From contig NZ_LT629732.1 of assembly GCF_900104745.1 (NCBI RefSeq), positions 4,885,981-4,949,980 on the forward strand: a stretch of 64,000 nucleotides of DNA. Reading direction: 5' to 3'. Below the pieces are notes generated by a model. It was given only the letters and a program-made list of their open reading frames with translations, was not told the origin of the DNA and ran no database searches. Shown here piece by piece: positions 1-8,505 of this stretch. Each line of letters begins with the position of its first letter. Position 1 is the stretch's first letter. Source of the DNA: Actinopolymorpha singaporensis (GTDB lineage: Bacteria > Actinomycetota > Actinomycetes > Propionibacteriales > Actinopolymorphaceae). Made by a program: the position numbers and the translations under genes.

Positions 1-93
1 CACAACGCCGAGGCCTTCGACGCCGCGGTGGAGGCGGTCGCCCGGGCGACCCAGGACCTGCTGGACGGGCTGGTCGTCCGCGGCCGGGCCTGA
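1..93 (+). CDS. DUF2277 family protein, C-terminal fragment
   Basis: The window opens inside a reading frame that runs 30 codons to a TGA. The visible tail (NAEAFDAAVEAVARATQDLL and a few more residues) resembles the C-terminal helix of the small DUF2277 proteins of actinobacteria, whose role is unknown. Only the C-terminus is present; the start lies upstream of the window. It converges with the ribokinase gene with a 22-nt gap and no room for a separate terminator. The family call rests on about 30 residues and is tentative. Confidence 0.5.
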   Translation, partial: HNAEAFDAAVEAVARATQDLLDGLVVRGRA

Positions 94-115
94 GTCCGGG
101 CGTCAGGACTGCGGG

Positions 116-1036
116 TCACCGCCCGAACGCCCCGAACGTCCGGGCTTCGAACTCCTCGATCCGGGCCCGGGTCGGCATGGAGGTGCTCGCGCCCTCCTGA
201 CCCACCGACAGCGCGGCCGCGGCGGTCGCCCACCGCAGGGCCTGCCCCATCGGCCGGCCCTCGCCGAGCGCGACCGCGAGCGTTCCCACGAAGGTGTCGC
301 CGGCCGCGGTGGTGTCGCGCACCTGAACCGACGGCGCGGGCACGTGCTCACCGGCTCCGTCGCGGCGTAGCCAGCGCGCGCCGTCCGCGCCGAGGGTGAC
401 CACTACCTCGGGCACCAGCTCAGCAAGCGCGTGCGCGGCGGAGTTCACGTCGTCCTTCCCGGTCAGCACGAGCGCCTCGGACTCGTTGGGCACGAGCAGG
501 TCGACACACTTCAGCAGCTCCGCCGGCAAGGGCTGGGCCGGCGCCGGTGTCAGGACTACCTTGACACCGCGTTCCCGTGCCGCCTTCGCGCCCGCGAGCA
601 CCGCGTCCAGTGGCAACTCCAGCTGGAGCAGGAGGAGCTGCGCACCGGTCAACGCCTCGTCCAGTCCGTAGGCCAGGCCGTGCACCGTGCCGTTGGCGCC
701 GGGTACGACCACGATGGAGTTCTCGCCGCCGTCCTCGACCAGGATGTGTGCGGTGCCGGTGGTCTCGGCCACGTTCGCCAGCGCACGGGTGTCCACGCCG
801 GCGTCGTCGAGCACCGCACGCAACTGCCGGCCGTAGGGATCGTCGCCGACCGAGCCGACCATCGCGACGTCGCCGCCCGCGCGCGCGGCCGCGATGGCCT
901 GGTTGGCGCCCTTGCCGCCGGGCACGGTGACGAACCGCCGACCGGCGACCGTCTCCCCAAGCTCCGGTGCGCGTTCGGCGAACACCACCAGGTCCATGTT
1001 GGCGCTGCCGAGCACACACACCCGGGCCCTGCCCAT
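116..1036 (-). CDS. rbsK: Ribokinase (PfkB family carbohydrate kinase)
   Basis: Phosphorylates ribose (or a related sugar) with ATP to give the 5-phosphate in the cytosol. The 306-residue product has the usual family length. It begins VCVLGSANMDLVV, has the substrate-binding PGGKGANQA motif near residue 40, VPNESEA in the middle, and the signature DTTAAGDTFVG near residue 245 with the catalytic-base Asp. I chose ATG 1036 because the ribokinase fold begins right after it; the open frame runs much further upstream but that part has no family resemblance. It is divergent from the dioxygenase gene at 1183 with a short palindrome between them. The exact sugar is not certain; no transporter lies next to it in the window. 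Confidence 0.9.
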   Translation of the reverse strand: MGRARVCVLGSANMDLVVFAERAPELGETVAGRRFVTVPGGKGANQAIAAARAGGDVAMVGSVGDDPYGRQLRAVLDDAGVDTRALANVAETTGTAHILVEDGGENSIVVVPGANGTVHGLAYGLDEALTGAQLLLLQLELPLDAVLAGAKAARERGVKVVLTPAPAQPLPAELLKCVDLLVPNESEALVLTGKDDVNSAAHALAELVPEVVVTLGADGARWLRRDGAGEHVPAPSVQVRDTTAAGDTFVGTLAVALGEGRPMGQALRWATAAAALSVGQEGASTSMPTRARIEEFEARTFGAFGR

Positions 1037-1102
1037 CCGGCCTCCCCGCGCGACCACAGCCGGTCGCTTCGCTGCCGAGCCTTGCCGCTCGCCGTCGGTG
1101 CA

Positions 1103-1115
1103 CACCATTCTGGTG
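1103..1115. promoter_or_regulatory. Palindrome in the ribokinase/dioxygenase divergent promoter region
   Basis: CACCATTCTGGTG has perfect 5-nt arms around a 3-nt centre and sits in the 146-bp gap between the ribokinase start (1036) and the dioxygenase start (1183). Its placement suits a shared operator. No regulator gene is adjacent, so assignment is a guess. Confidence 0.25.
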
Positions 1116-1182
1116 GTGGCACCCACCGCGGGAAACCCGTGCGTCCGGGAGTGCCCGTCTCTTGGCCAACGGAGGAGCCGAC

Positions 1183-2127
1183 ATGGCGACCGCCTCGACC
1201 AGCTCGTCCCTCGCGACCGCGGAGCTCCCGCCGCTGCGCGCCCAGGACCGCACCCTGCAACCGAGTCCGGACGCGCTCGGCCCGCTGCGGCGCTCCGACG
1301 ACGCGGTGGACGACCCGGACGAACTCTGGCGCCGCCTGGACGCCGACGGCTACCTCTACCTCCCCGGATACCTCGACCGGGAGGAAGTGCTCGCCGCCCG
1401 GCGCGACATTGCGACCTCGCTGGCCGCCGAGGGCATCCTCGACCCCGGCGCCGACCCGATGCTCGCCGTGCCCGGTCCGAGCGAGCACAACCGCATCTTC
1501 GACGACCTGGCCAAGGCGAGCGGGCCACTACAGCGGGTGCTCTACGCGGGCGCGATGGTCCGGCTGTACGAGCGGATGTTCGGCGAGCCGGTGCGCCACT
1601 ACGACTACACCTGGCTGCGGGCGGTCCGCCCTGGCCGGGGCACGGCGCCGCACGGCGACAGCGTTTTCATGAACCGCGGTACGCCGAACCTCCTCACCGC
1701 CTGGGTGCCCCTCGGTGACGTCGACCTGCGGCTCGGCGGTCTGATGCTGCTGGAGGGGTCGAACCGGCTGGAGAGCGTACGGCGCGACTACCACACCCGC
1801 GACGTCGACGCCTTCTGCGAGAGCGACGAGCAGGCGGCCGAACTCGCGCGGGAGGGACGCTGGGGCTGGAACGGCGTCTTCTCCCCCGACCCGGTTGCGC
1901 TGCGCGCCGACCTCGGCCTGCGCTGGGTCACCGGGGAGTACGCCGCGGGCGACGTGGTGACGTTCCCGATGTACACGCTGCACGGGAGCCTGGACAACAC
2001 CTCGACCCGCGTCCGGCTCTCCTGCGACCTGCGCTATCAGCGGGCGAGCGAGCCCGCCGACCCGCGCTGGGTGGGCGCCAGCCCGACGGCGCACGGTCCG
2101 GCCAGCAAGCGCGGCCTGATCTGCTGA
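1183..2127 (+). CDS. Phytanoyl-CoA dioxygenase (PhyH) family Fe(II)/2-oxoglutarate oxygenase
   Basis: A 314-residue protein of the PhyH superfamily, which hydroxylates organic substrates using Fe(II), oxygen and 2-oxoglutarate. The iron-binding HxD is visible as APHGDSVFMNRGT at about residue 155 and the distal His as YTLHGSLDN near residue 265; a Ser/Arg pair (STRVRLS) follows where 2-oxoglutarate is normally held. DGYLYLPGYLDREEV near residue 60 is the typical N-terminal family entry. ATG 1183 follows a GGAGGAG ribosome-binding site at 1171. Bacterial members near sugar kinases often act on small metabolites rather than phytanoyl-CoA, so the substrate is unknown. It converges with the EcsC-like gene. 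Confidence 0.85.
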   Translation: MATASTSSSLATAELPPLRAQDRTLQPSPDALGPLRRSDDAVDDPDELWRRLDADGYLYLPGYLDREEVLAARRDIATSLAAEGILDPGADPMLAVPGPSEHNRIFDDLAKASGPLQRVLYAGAMVRLYERMFGEPVRHYDYTWLRAVRPGRGTAPHGDSVFMNRGTPNLLTAWVPLGDVDLRLGGLMLLEGSNRLESVRRDYHTRDVDAFCESDEQAAELAREGRWGWNGVFSPDPVALRADLGLRWVTGEYAAGDVVTFPMYTLHGSLDNTSTRVRLSCDLRYQRASEPADPRWVGASPTAHGPASKRGLIC

Positions 2128-2149
2128 ACGGCCTGCGGCGCCGTAACTC

Positions 2150-2821
2150 TCAGCCGCGCTCGGCGGCCTGGTCGGCGCCGAGCTCGCGCGGCGCCTGGGG
2201 GAAGTGCATCCGTGCGTGCGAGGCGATCCGGTGCATCAGCATCGCGTCGAAGGCGCCGCCCACGACGCCGCCCACCACCGGCACCCCGCGGCCCAGCCGG
2301 GCCAGGCTCTTCTGGCCGACCTGGGCGAACAACCGGAACGCCACCGCCTTGTTGACCATCATCAGCGCGGCCGGGGACACGCCCTGCAGGGCGGCCGCGG
2401 CGATGCCGTTCACGCCGATCCCGGCCCTGGACAACACCGTGCTGGAGTCGTTGCCGGTGAGGGTGAGGAGCACGGTCGTACGGACGGCGTCGTGGCTTAT
2501 GTCGTGGCCGCGTACCGCGGCGATCGCCGCGACCATCCGGGTGGCCACGACGTAGAAGCCCAGCACGTTGGCGGAGAGCGCGACCGGAAGGGTCAGAAAT
2601 CCGCCCAGACCGGTGACGAACCCGCCCGCCGCGGCGAGCCTGGTGTGCGTGGCGACGATCCGGTCGATGGCCTGCTCCGGGTCGTCGGTGGCGGCCAGCG
2701 CCCGCTCCGCGGCCTTGCTCGCCGAGGCGAGGTCACCGCCGCCGTCGATCCCGGCGCGCATGAGGTAGCCGACCGCGACGTCGGAGGCCTTGCCGGCGGC
2801 ACTGTTCCTGAGGAGCTTCAC
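2150..2821 (-). CDS. EcsC family protein
   Basis: The 223-residue product matches the EcsC protein family by its pattern: an N-terminal helix ending in HTRLAAAGGFVTGLGGFLTL, a hydrophobic membrane-associated stretch (LPVALSANVLGFYVVATRMV), then a Gly-rich hydrophobic hairpin (VPVVGGVVGGAFDAML) before a charged tail. EcsC was named from a Bacillus ABC-transporter operon but its biochemical role is unknown. I chose GTG 2821 (VKLLRNSA) because the longer open frame extends into the promoter region of the divergent dehydrogenase and has no recognisable content. No transporter genes are beside it. Confidence 0.75.
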   Translation of the reverse strand: MKLLRNSAAGKASDVAVGYLMRAGIDGGGDLASASKAAERALAATDDPEQAIDRIVATHTRLAAAGGFVTGLGGFLTLPVALSANVLGFYVVATRMVAAIAAVRGHDISHDAVRTTVLLTLTGNDSSTVLSRAGIGVNGIAAAALQGVSPAALMMVNKAVAFRLFAQVGQKSLARLGRGVPVVGGVVGGAFDAMLMHRIASHARMHFPQAPRELGADQAAERG

Positions 2822-2969
2822 AGGTCCCGAGTATGCACGATCGCCGGACCGGCGCCAGTCGGCCGAGACCGTGGCACCGCCGGAGAGCCGTACAGGTGGT
2901 GGTTCATCCCGGGCCGGGGCGTTCGTCCCCGTTCGACCTGATGTCGGCGCAGCCCGCGATGATGAGCGC

Positions 2970-3917
2970 ATGGGTTCCCTGTCCTGGACCGCCGACCAGA
3001 TACCCGCCCTCACCGGCCGCACCGCGGTGGTGACCGGAGCCAACGCCGGCCTCGGCTACCACGTCGCCCTCGAGCTTGCGAGATACGGCGCCTGCGTGGT
3101 GCTGGCCTGCCGCGACCCCCGGCGCGGCGAGGCCGCGCTGGCCCGGATCCGGCGCGAGCTCGCCCGGCCCTGCGTCGAGTTGCGCCCGCTCGACCTCGGT
3201 GACCTGAACAGTGTGCGCGGGTTCGCCGCCCGCGTCACCTCCGAGCACCCGGTGCTCGACCTGCTCGTCAACAACGCGGGCATCATGGCGATCCCGCGCG
3301 CGCTCACCGCGGACGGCTTCGAGCGCCAGTTCGGCGTCAACCACCTCGGTCACTTCGCTCTGACCGGCCTGCTGCTGCCCGCCCTTCGGTCAGCCCCGGA
3401 TCCGCGAGTGGTCACCGTCTCCAGCCAGGCGCACGTGATGGGCACCATCGACTTCGACGACCTGATGGCCGAACGCCGGTACGGCCCGTGGCGGGCCTAC
3501 GGGCAGAGCAAGCTGGCCAACCTGCTGTTCACGTTCGAGCTCCAGCGCCGAGCCGACCGGGCGGGCATGCCACTGACCAGCGTGGCCACCCATCCCGGAT
3601 ACGCCGCCACCAATCTGCAGAACGCCGCCGCCCGGACCCGTCGCCGGGCCTGGGTGCGGCACGCCAGCGCAGCGGTCACCAGGCTGGTCGCCCAGCCCGC
3701 CGCTCAGGGCGCGCTGACCACGCTGTACGCCGCGACCATGCCCGACGTACGCGGCGGGGAGTTCTTCGGGCCGGACTCCTTCGGCGGTTCCCGCGGCCAT
3801 CCCACCAGGGTGAAGGCGGCCGCGAAGGCACACGACCCCGAGACCGCCGCCCGGCTGTGGGATCGGTCGGAGGAGCTCACCGCAGTCGCGTTCCGGGAGC
3901 TGGATTCGTCGCCGTGA
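2970..3917 (+). CDS. Short-chain dehydrogenase/reductase (retinol dehydrogenase/WWOX-like)
   Basis: A 315-residue NAD(P)-dependent oxidoreductase of the SDR superfamily. It shows the Rossmann glycine motif TGANAGLG near residue 22, the adenine-pocket motif LDLGDLNS, LLVNNAGIM near residue 95, and the catalytic Ser plus YGQSK tetrad motif near residue 178. After that it has a THPGYAATNLQ segment typical of the retinol-dehydrogenase-like subgroup of actinobacteria. ATG 2970 gives the expected start of the Rossmann fold. It is divergent from the EcsC-like gene and is followed after 67 nt by the secreted hydrolase on the same strand. The substrate cannot be inferred. Confidence 0.88.
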   Translation: MGSLSWTADQIPALTGRTAVVTGANAGLGYHVALELARYGACVVLACRDPRRGEAALARIRRELARPCVELRPLDLGDLNSVRGFAARVTSEHPVLDLLVNNAGIMAIPRALTADGFERQFGVNHLGHFALTGLLLPALRSAPDPRVVTVSSQAHVMGTIDFDDLMAERRYGPWRAYGQSKLANLLFTFELQRRADRAGMPLTSVATHPGYAATNLQNAAARTRRRAWVRHASAAVTRLVAQPAAQGALTTLYAATMPDVRGGEFFGPDSFGGSRGHPTRVKAAAKAHDPETAARLWDRSEELTAVAFRELDSSP

Positions 3918-3984
3918 ACAATAGACGCGTCACGACTCTCACCGGCACAATTCCTTCGAAACGCCGTCGCCCGAGGGGGTTCCC

Positions 3985-5733
3985 GTGGTCCACGAGTCCG
4001 GGTCCGCAGAGTCGTCCGCGCAGCCGTCCGCCCACTCGAAGGCGGAGTGGTCCGCCCAGTCGAACGCGGAGTCGTCCGCCGTAGTCCGTGGTCGGCGGCC
4101 ACGACGCGAGGTGTCCCGCCGCGGCGTTCTGGGGGTGGGGCTGTCCGCCGCGTTCGCCTCGGTGCCGGGAGGACTCGCACTCGGCGCCTCCCCCGCCGCG
4201 GCCGCTTCGGTGACCGGTGTGACGAGCCACGCCGCCACGAACTGCCCAGTGCCGGATCCGGCCATGCCCAAGCGGCAGTTCCGCGCCGCGTGGATCGCGA
4301 GCGTCGCCAACATCGACTGGCCCTCCCGTCCCGGCCTCGGCGTCGCCGAGCAGCAGGCGGAATACCGAGCGCTGCTGGACGACGCGGAGCGCAACCGGTT
4401 CAACGCGGTCGTGGTTCAGGTCAGGCCTACCGCCGACGCGTTCTGGCCGTCGCCGTACGAACCCTGGTCGTCGTGGCTCACCGGGACCCAGGGGCGCGAC
4501 CCCGGCTACGACCCGCTGGAGTTCGCGGTCCGGGAGGCGCACGCGCGCAACCTGGAGTTCCACGCGTGGTTCAATCCCTACCGCGTGAGCATGGGAACCG
4601 ACCCATCCGTCCTCACTCCCGACCACCCCGCCCGGGTGCACCCGGACTGGATCGTGGCGTACGGCGGGAAGCTCTACTACAACCCCGGCATTCCGCAGGT
4701 GCGCCGTTTCGTCGAGGACGCGATCATGGACGGGGTGCGGCGGTACGACATCGACGGGGTGCACTTCGACGACTACTTCTACCCCTACCCGGTGGGTACG
4801 ACGCCGTTCGACGACGACGCGACGTACGAGCAGTACGGCGACGGCTTCCCCGACAAGGCGTCCTGGCGGCGGCACAACATCGACCTGCTGATCCAGGAGC
4901 TGGGCGCCCGGATCAAGGATGCCAAGCCCTGGGTGAAGTTCGGCGTCAGCCCGTTCGCGGTGTGGCGCAACCAGGCCACCGACTCCGAGGGCTCGGCCAC
5001 CATGGCAGGTGTGCAGACCTACGACGACCTCGCGGCCGACACGCGCAGGTGGGTGCGGGAGGAGTGGATCGACTACATCGTCCCGCAGGTGTACTGGAGC
5101 ATCGGCTTCGCGCCGGCCGACTACGCCGTGTTGATCCCGTGGTGGTCAGAGCAGGTCGAGGGCACCGACGTCCAGCTCTTCATCGGCCAGGCCACCTACA
5201 AGGTGGGTACGTCCACGCAGTCGCCGGAGTGGTCCGATCCGGACGAGATGAGCCGGCACCTCACCTTCAACCGCGACTGCCCGCAGGTGCTCGGCGACGT
5301 GTACTTCAGCGCAAAGGACGTCCGGGCCAATCGGCTGCACCACATGGACATCGTGCGCGCGGAGCACTACAGCCGGCCCGCGCTGGTTCCGGTGGCCGAG
5401 CAACTCGGCGGCCACGCGCCCGCCCAGCCGGTGCTGACCGGCGCCGAGCCGGTCGCGGGCGGAGTTCGGCTGACCTGGGTGAGCCCTCCGGGAGACGGAT
5501 CGGCGGCCACCTCGTACGCCGTGTACCGGTTCGACGGACGAGGCCCGGTGGACACCTGCGACCTGGCCGACGCGCACGGCCTGGTAGCAACGGTGCGCGG
5601 CGCCGGAACGGGCCGGCAAACCTTCGTGGACGCCACGGCCGAGCGAGGCCGGACCTACACCTACGTCGTCACCGCCCTCGACCGCGTCCAGCACGAAAGC
5701 GAGCCGAGCCGCAGCCGCACCGTCCGCCGCTGA
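3985..5733 (+). CDS. Secreted GHL10/DUF187 glycoside hydrolase-like protein with C-terminal fibronectin III-like domain
   Basis: A 582-residue exported protein. Residues about 40-75 form a twin-arginine signal (VSRRGVLGVGLSAAFA) ending in an Ala-rich cleavage region, preceded by an unusually long Ser/Ala/Glu-rich leader. The catalytic part (about 90-450) follows the GHL10 pattern: RAAWIASVANIDWPS, VVQVRPTADAFWPSPYEPWS, FHAWFNPYRVS, DIDGVHFDDYFYPYP and YIVPQVYWS, as in Bacillus YngK. Residues about 485-580 look like a fibronectin type III domain. The family is thought to act on surface or extracellular polysaccharide. GTG 3985 follows a GAGGGGGT ribosome-binding site. A strong hairpin lies downstream at 5896. 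Confidence 0.85.
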   Translation: MVHESGSAESSAQPSAHSKAEWSAQSNAESSAVVRGRRPRREVSRRGVLGVGLSAAFASVPGGLALGASPAAAASVTGVTSHAATNCPVPDPAMPKRQFRAAWIASVANIDWPSRPGLGVAEQQAEYRALLDDAERNRFNAVVVQVRPTADAFWPSPYEPWSSWLTGTQGRDPGYDPLEFAVREAHARNLEFHAWFNPYRVSMGTDPSVLTPDHPARVHPDWIVAYGGKLYYNPGIPQVRRFVEDAIMDGVRRYDIDGVHFDDYFYPYPVGTTPFDDDATYEQYGDGFPDKASWRRHNIDLLIQELGARIKDAKPWVKFGVSPFAVWRNQATDSEGSATMAGVQTYDDLAADTRRWVREEWIDYIVPQVYWSIGFAPADYAVLIPWWSEQVEGTDVQLFIGQATYKVGTSTQSPEWSDPDEMSRHLTFNRDCPQVLGDVYFSAKDVRANRLHHMDIVRAEHYSRPALVPVAEQLGGHAPAQPVLTGAEPVAGGVRLTWVSPPGDGSAATSYAVYRFDGRGPVDTCDLADAHGLVATVRGAGTGRQTFVDATAERGRTYTYVVTALDRVQHESEPSRSRTVRR

Positions 5734-5895
5734 CCCGGCCCTGCCCTTCGCACTCGACCAGGCCACGAGCTTGAGCAGGCCGAGGTGGGAAGACCTACGG
5801 GGCCCAGGTCGCCGACGGACACCAGCCAGGAGGCCAGAGGTGGGACATGGGATGTCTGTCACGTACTCGGGCGCCCTCGGAGCCGCCGAAAGCCG

Positions 5896-5930
5896 GATGG
5901 CCGGCCGCACGGATCGCGCGGCCGGCCATC
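5896..5930. terminator. Bidirectional hairpin between the GHL10 gene and rbpA
   Basis: A perfect 13-bp inverted repeat (GATGGCCGGCCGC, 9-nt loop, exact complement) in the gap between two convergent genes. There is no T-run, as is common for actinobacterial terminators. The rest of the 278-bp gap is GC-rich and shows no gene. Confidence 0.5.
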
Positions 5931-6011
5931 GGGACGGCATGGTGCAGGCGATTGCCCGGTGCCGCCCGGGCCGCCGGCTCGAGGCCGGCTCACGCCGGCC
6001 CCGGCTCGAAC

Positions 6012-6368
6012 TCAGAGGATGACTTCGCCCCGGCTGACGCGGGCGCGCAGCTGCTGAAGGGCCTCCTCCAGGATCTGGCGGGCCTCCTCGTCGCTACGGC
6101 GTTCCTTCACGTAGGCCAGGTGCGTCTTGTACGGCTCGTTGCGCGGCACCGGCGGCGGGTTGCCGGAGTCGACGCTGGCCGGCAGACCGCAACGCGGGCA
6201 GTCCCAGGAGTCCGGGATCTGCGCGTCGATCGCGAAGCTCGGCCGGGTCTCGTGCCCGTTGGCGCACCAGTAGGTGACGCGGCGGCGTGGAGCGGTGTCA
6301 CCCCGCTCGGCCTCTCCCATGGGACCGGCACCGACCCGGCTTCCTCGAATGGCGCTGCCACTTGCCAC
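6012..6368 (-). CDS. rbpA: RNA polymerase-binding protein RbpA
   Basis: RbpA is an actinobacteria-specific essential factor that binds RNA polymerase and the principal sigma factor and promotes open-complex formation. The 118-residue product carries the nearly invariant N-terminus ASGSAIRGSRVGAGPMGE, the zinc-ribbon segment (YWCANGHE and WDCPRCGLPA) and the C-terminal YKTHLAYVKERRSD sigma-interaction region. GTG 6368 is the start because the conserved family N-terminus begins there and GAGGGAGAT precedes it. secG lies 145 bp upstream on the same strand. In many relatives these two follow tpiA directly; here they are about 18.5 kb away from it. Confidence 0.97.
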   Translation of the reverse strand: MASGSAIRGSRVGAGPMGEAERGDTAPRRRVTYWCANGHETRPSFAIDAQIPDSWDCPRCGLPASVDSGNPPPVPRNEPYKTHLAYVKERRSDEEARQILEEALQQLRARVSRGEVIL

Positions 6369-6513
6369 GGACGATCTCCCTCGTACGGAATGACTGACGT
6401 GCCGACCGATGGATGCTGACATCGGCGTTATATCGGATTCGAGGAAACGGTCGGGCGCTACGTCGATGGTCTGGTGAAACTGCGAAACCTGGCTGGAATC
6501 GGGTGAGAGGAGA

Positions 6514-6747
6514 CTAGCTGAACTTGAGCAACAAACCGAGCGCCACGATGCAGGCGAACCAGATGATGCCCATACCGACCGTGATGCGGTCGAGGTTGCG
6601 CTCGGCGATGGAGGAACCACCCAGGCTCGACGTCACCCCTCCACCGAACAGGTCGGACAGGCCGCCGCCCCTCCCCTTGTGGAGCAGGACCAGCAGCACG
6701 AGCACGAGGCTCGTGAGGATCAACAGGATCGAGAGCGCGGTGACCAC
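6514..6747 (-). CDS. secG: Preprotein translocase subunit SecG
   Basis: Small membrane subunit of the SecYEG protein-export channel. The 77-residue product has two transmembrane segments (about residues 3-22 and 55-75) joined by the conserved cytoplasmic loop LLHKGRGGGLSDLFGGG. It starts at GTG 6747. rbpA follows on the same strand. SecG is normally encoded directly after tpiA in actinobacteria; here an accessory segment separates them. Confidence 0.95.
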   Translation of the reverse strand: MVTALSILLILTSLVLVLLVLLHKGRGGGLSDLFGGGVTSSLGGSSIAERNLDRITVGMGIIWFACIVALGLLLKFS

Positions 6748-6962
6748 GTTCCGGTGAACCCCTTTGTCAGACGGCGCCGATGTCAGCCGAGCCGATTACC
6801 GGCTCCTTGAGGAAACCAGACTACGACACACCAGGGCACCTTGCCGCCCCCGGCACCGCCAGGGCCCTTTCCGGCGGGTCGGCGCCCAGCCATCCTCCAC
6901 GACGATCTTCGCCGTCCGGCTGACAAGGGCGCCTTGCTTCTCTCCCCGGTGACGACCGGCTT

Positions 6963-8327
6963 TCAGCCGACCGGCGTCTCGGCGGCCCGGTCGGCGCGCA
7001 CCCGGCGTTCCCTGACCGCGTGCTCGTCGGTGCGGTCGTCATAGCGCCAGAAGTCACGCAGCCAGGCGGCCACCAGCCCCACACCGAGGACGCACAATGC
7101 ACCGCCGCTCACGATCGCGGTGCGAACGCTGGTCGCGTCGGCGACCAGACCGGCGCGCGCCTCACCTCCGAGCGGCCCGATGGAGTACGACAGCATCTCG
7201 ATCCCGGCGAGCCGGCCCCGGCGTTCGTCGGGAATGGTCTGGTTCCAGATCACGCTCCGGAAGAGCCCGCTCACCATGTCGGCCGCTCCGGCCACCGCCA
7301 GGGCGACCACCGCGAGCCACACCGACGGCGACAGCCCGGCCAGCACCACCGCCGCACCCCAGGTCGCCGCGGCGAGCACCACCGCCCGGCCGTGGTGGTG
7401 GACCCGGGCCACCCAGCCGCTGGTCGCGGTGGCCAGTAGCGATCCGACGGTCCCGGCGGAGTACAGCAGCCCGAGCGCGGCGGGCTCACGCAGCACGTCG
7501 GCGGCGAACGCCGGGAACAACACGGTCGGCATCGCCAGGAACATCGCGGTCAGGTCGACGATGTAGGTGCCGAGCAGGTCCCGGCGGCGTACGGCGTAGG
7601 ACAGCCCGTCGCCGATCTCGCGTACGGTCGCCGCGATCCCGGAGCTGATCGCCCTCGCCACCGGAGGACAGGGCCGCAGACCGGCGAAGATCGCCGTGGC
7701 CACGGCCAGCCCCGTCACGTCCACGGCGTACGCCCAGGCCGCTCCCCCGGATGCCAGGATCAGCCCGCCGAGCGTGGGCCCGGCCAGCATGGCGACCTGG
7801 ACGCCGATCGAGCTGAGCGCGACCGCGGCCGGGAGCTGGTCGTGGCCGACCACCCGCGGCACGAGCGCCTCCCGGCTCGGCCGCTGCAGCGCCTGGGCCA
7901 CCGCGAGCAACGCACCCACCACGGCGTAGATCACCCCCACCGACGGATGGTCGAGGGCCGCGTTGGCGAGGAGTACGGCAGTGAGCAGGCACTGACCGAC
8001 GCCGGTGCCGACCAGGACCTTGCGCCGGTCCGCACGGTCGGCCAGCGCACCGCCGTACAACCCGCAGACGACCAGCGGGACGAGCTGGACCAGGCCCAGC
8101 GCTCCGACGGCGAAGTTGGAGCCGGTGAGGTGGTAGAGCTGGTACGGCAGCGCGACGTAGCTGACCATCCCGCCCAGGTAGAACACCGTCCCGGCGATCC
8201 ACAGCAGGCGGAAGTCGCGGGACGTGCGCAGCGGGGTGAGGTCGGGCCACAGCGCGGTGAGTCGGCGGCGCCAGCCCGTGGGACCCCGCCCACCCGGTGC
8301 CGCCTCGGTGGGTCGAGGACCTGTCAC
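6963..8327 (-). CDS. MFS transporter, EntS/MFS_3-like exporter
   Basis: A 454-residue polytopic membrane protein with about 12 predicted membrane segments. The loop between helices 2 and 3 carries [14 protein letters not shown], the MFS motif A, and the second half has a comparable repeat ([12 protein letters not shown]). The general organisation resembles the EntS-like MFS_3 group, usually drug or siderophore exporters. The cytoplasmic N-terminus and C-terminus are Arg-rich. GTG 8327 is the best start I see but lacks a convincing ribosome-binding site; the open frame continues upstream. It is divergent from pgm. No substrate can be assigned. Confidence 0.8.
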   Translation of the reverse strand: MTGPRPTEAAPGGRGPTGWRRRLTALWPDLTPLRTSRDFRLLWIAGTVFYLGGMVSYVALPYQLYHLTGSNFAVGALGLVQLVPLVVCGLYGGALADRADRRKVLVGTGVGQCLLTAVLLANAALDHPSVGVIYAVVGALLAVAQALQRPSREALVPRVVGHDQLPAAVALSSIGVQVAMLAGPTLGGLILASGGAAWAYAVDVTGLAVATAIFAGLRPCPPVARAISSGIAATVREIGDGLSYAVRRRDLLGTYIVDLTAMFLAMPTVLFPAFAADVLREPAALGLLYSAGTVGSLLATATSGWVARVHHHGRAVVLAAATWGAAVVLAGLSPSVWLAVVALAVAGAADMVSGLFRSVIWNQTIPDERRGRLAGIEMLSYSIGPLGGEARAGLVADATSVRTAIVSGGALCVLGVGLVAAWLRDFWRYDDRTDEHAVRERRVRADRAAETPVG

Positions 8328-8505
8328 GAGGTGCAATTCTGCGGGGTACGCCGACCGGTCGCCACCGGGATTCGGGCCGGTGGCCGCAGACAGCCAGACC
8401 CGGGCACGGGTCGCCACCTGTGCGGCGCCGCAGGCTGGCAGGCTGGACCCGAGCAGCAGGAGCGCGACTCCGCTGACCCCCGCGTTCGAGGAGAGGGACG
8501 AGCCG

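Noticed and set aside
6369-6513. SigR-type (GGAAT/GTT) promoter for rbpA, as known in Streptomyces
   Set aside because: No GGAAT on the minus strand at a suitable distance from the start; the GGAAT copies seen are on the plus strand.
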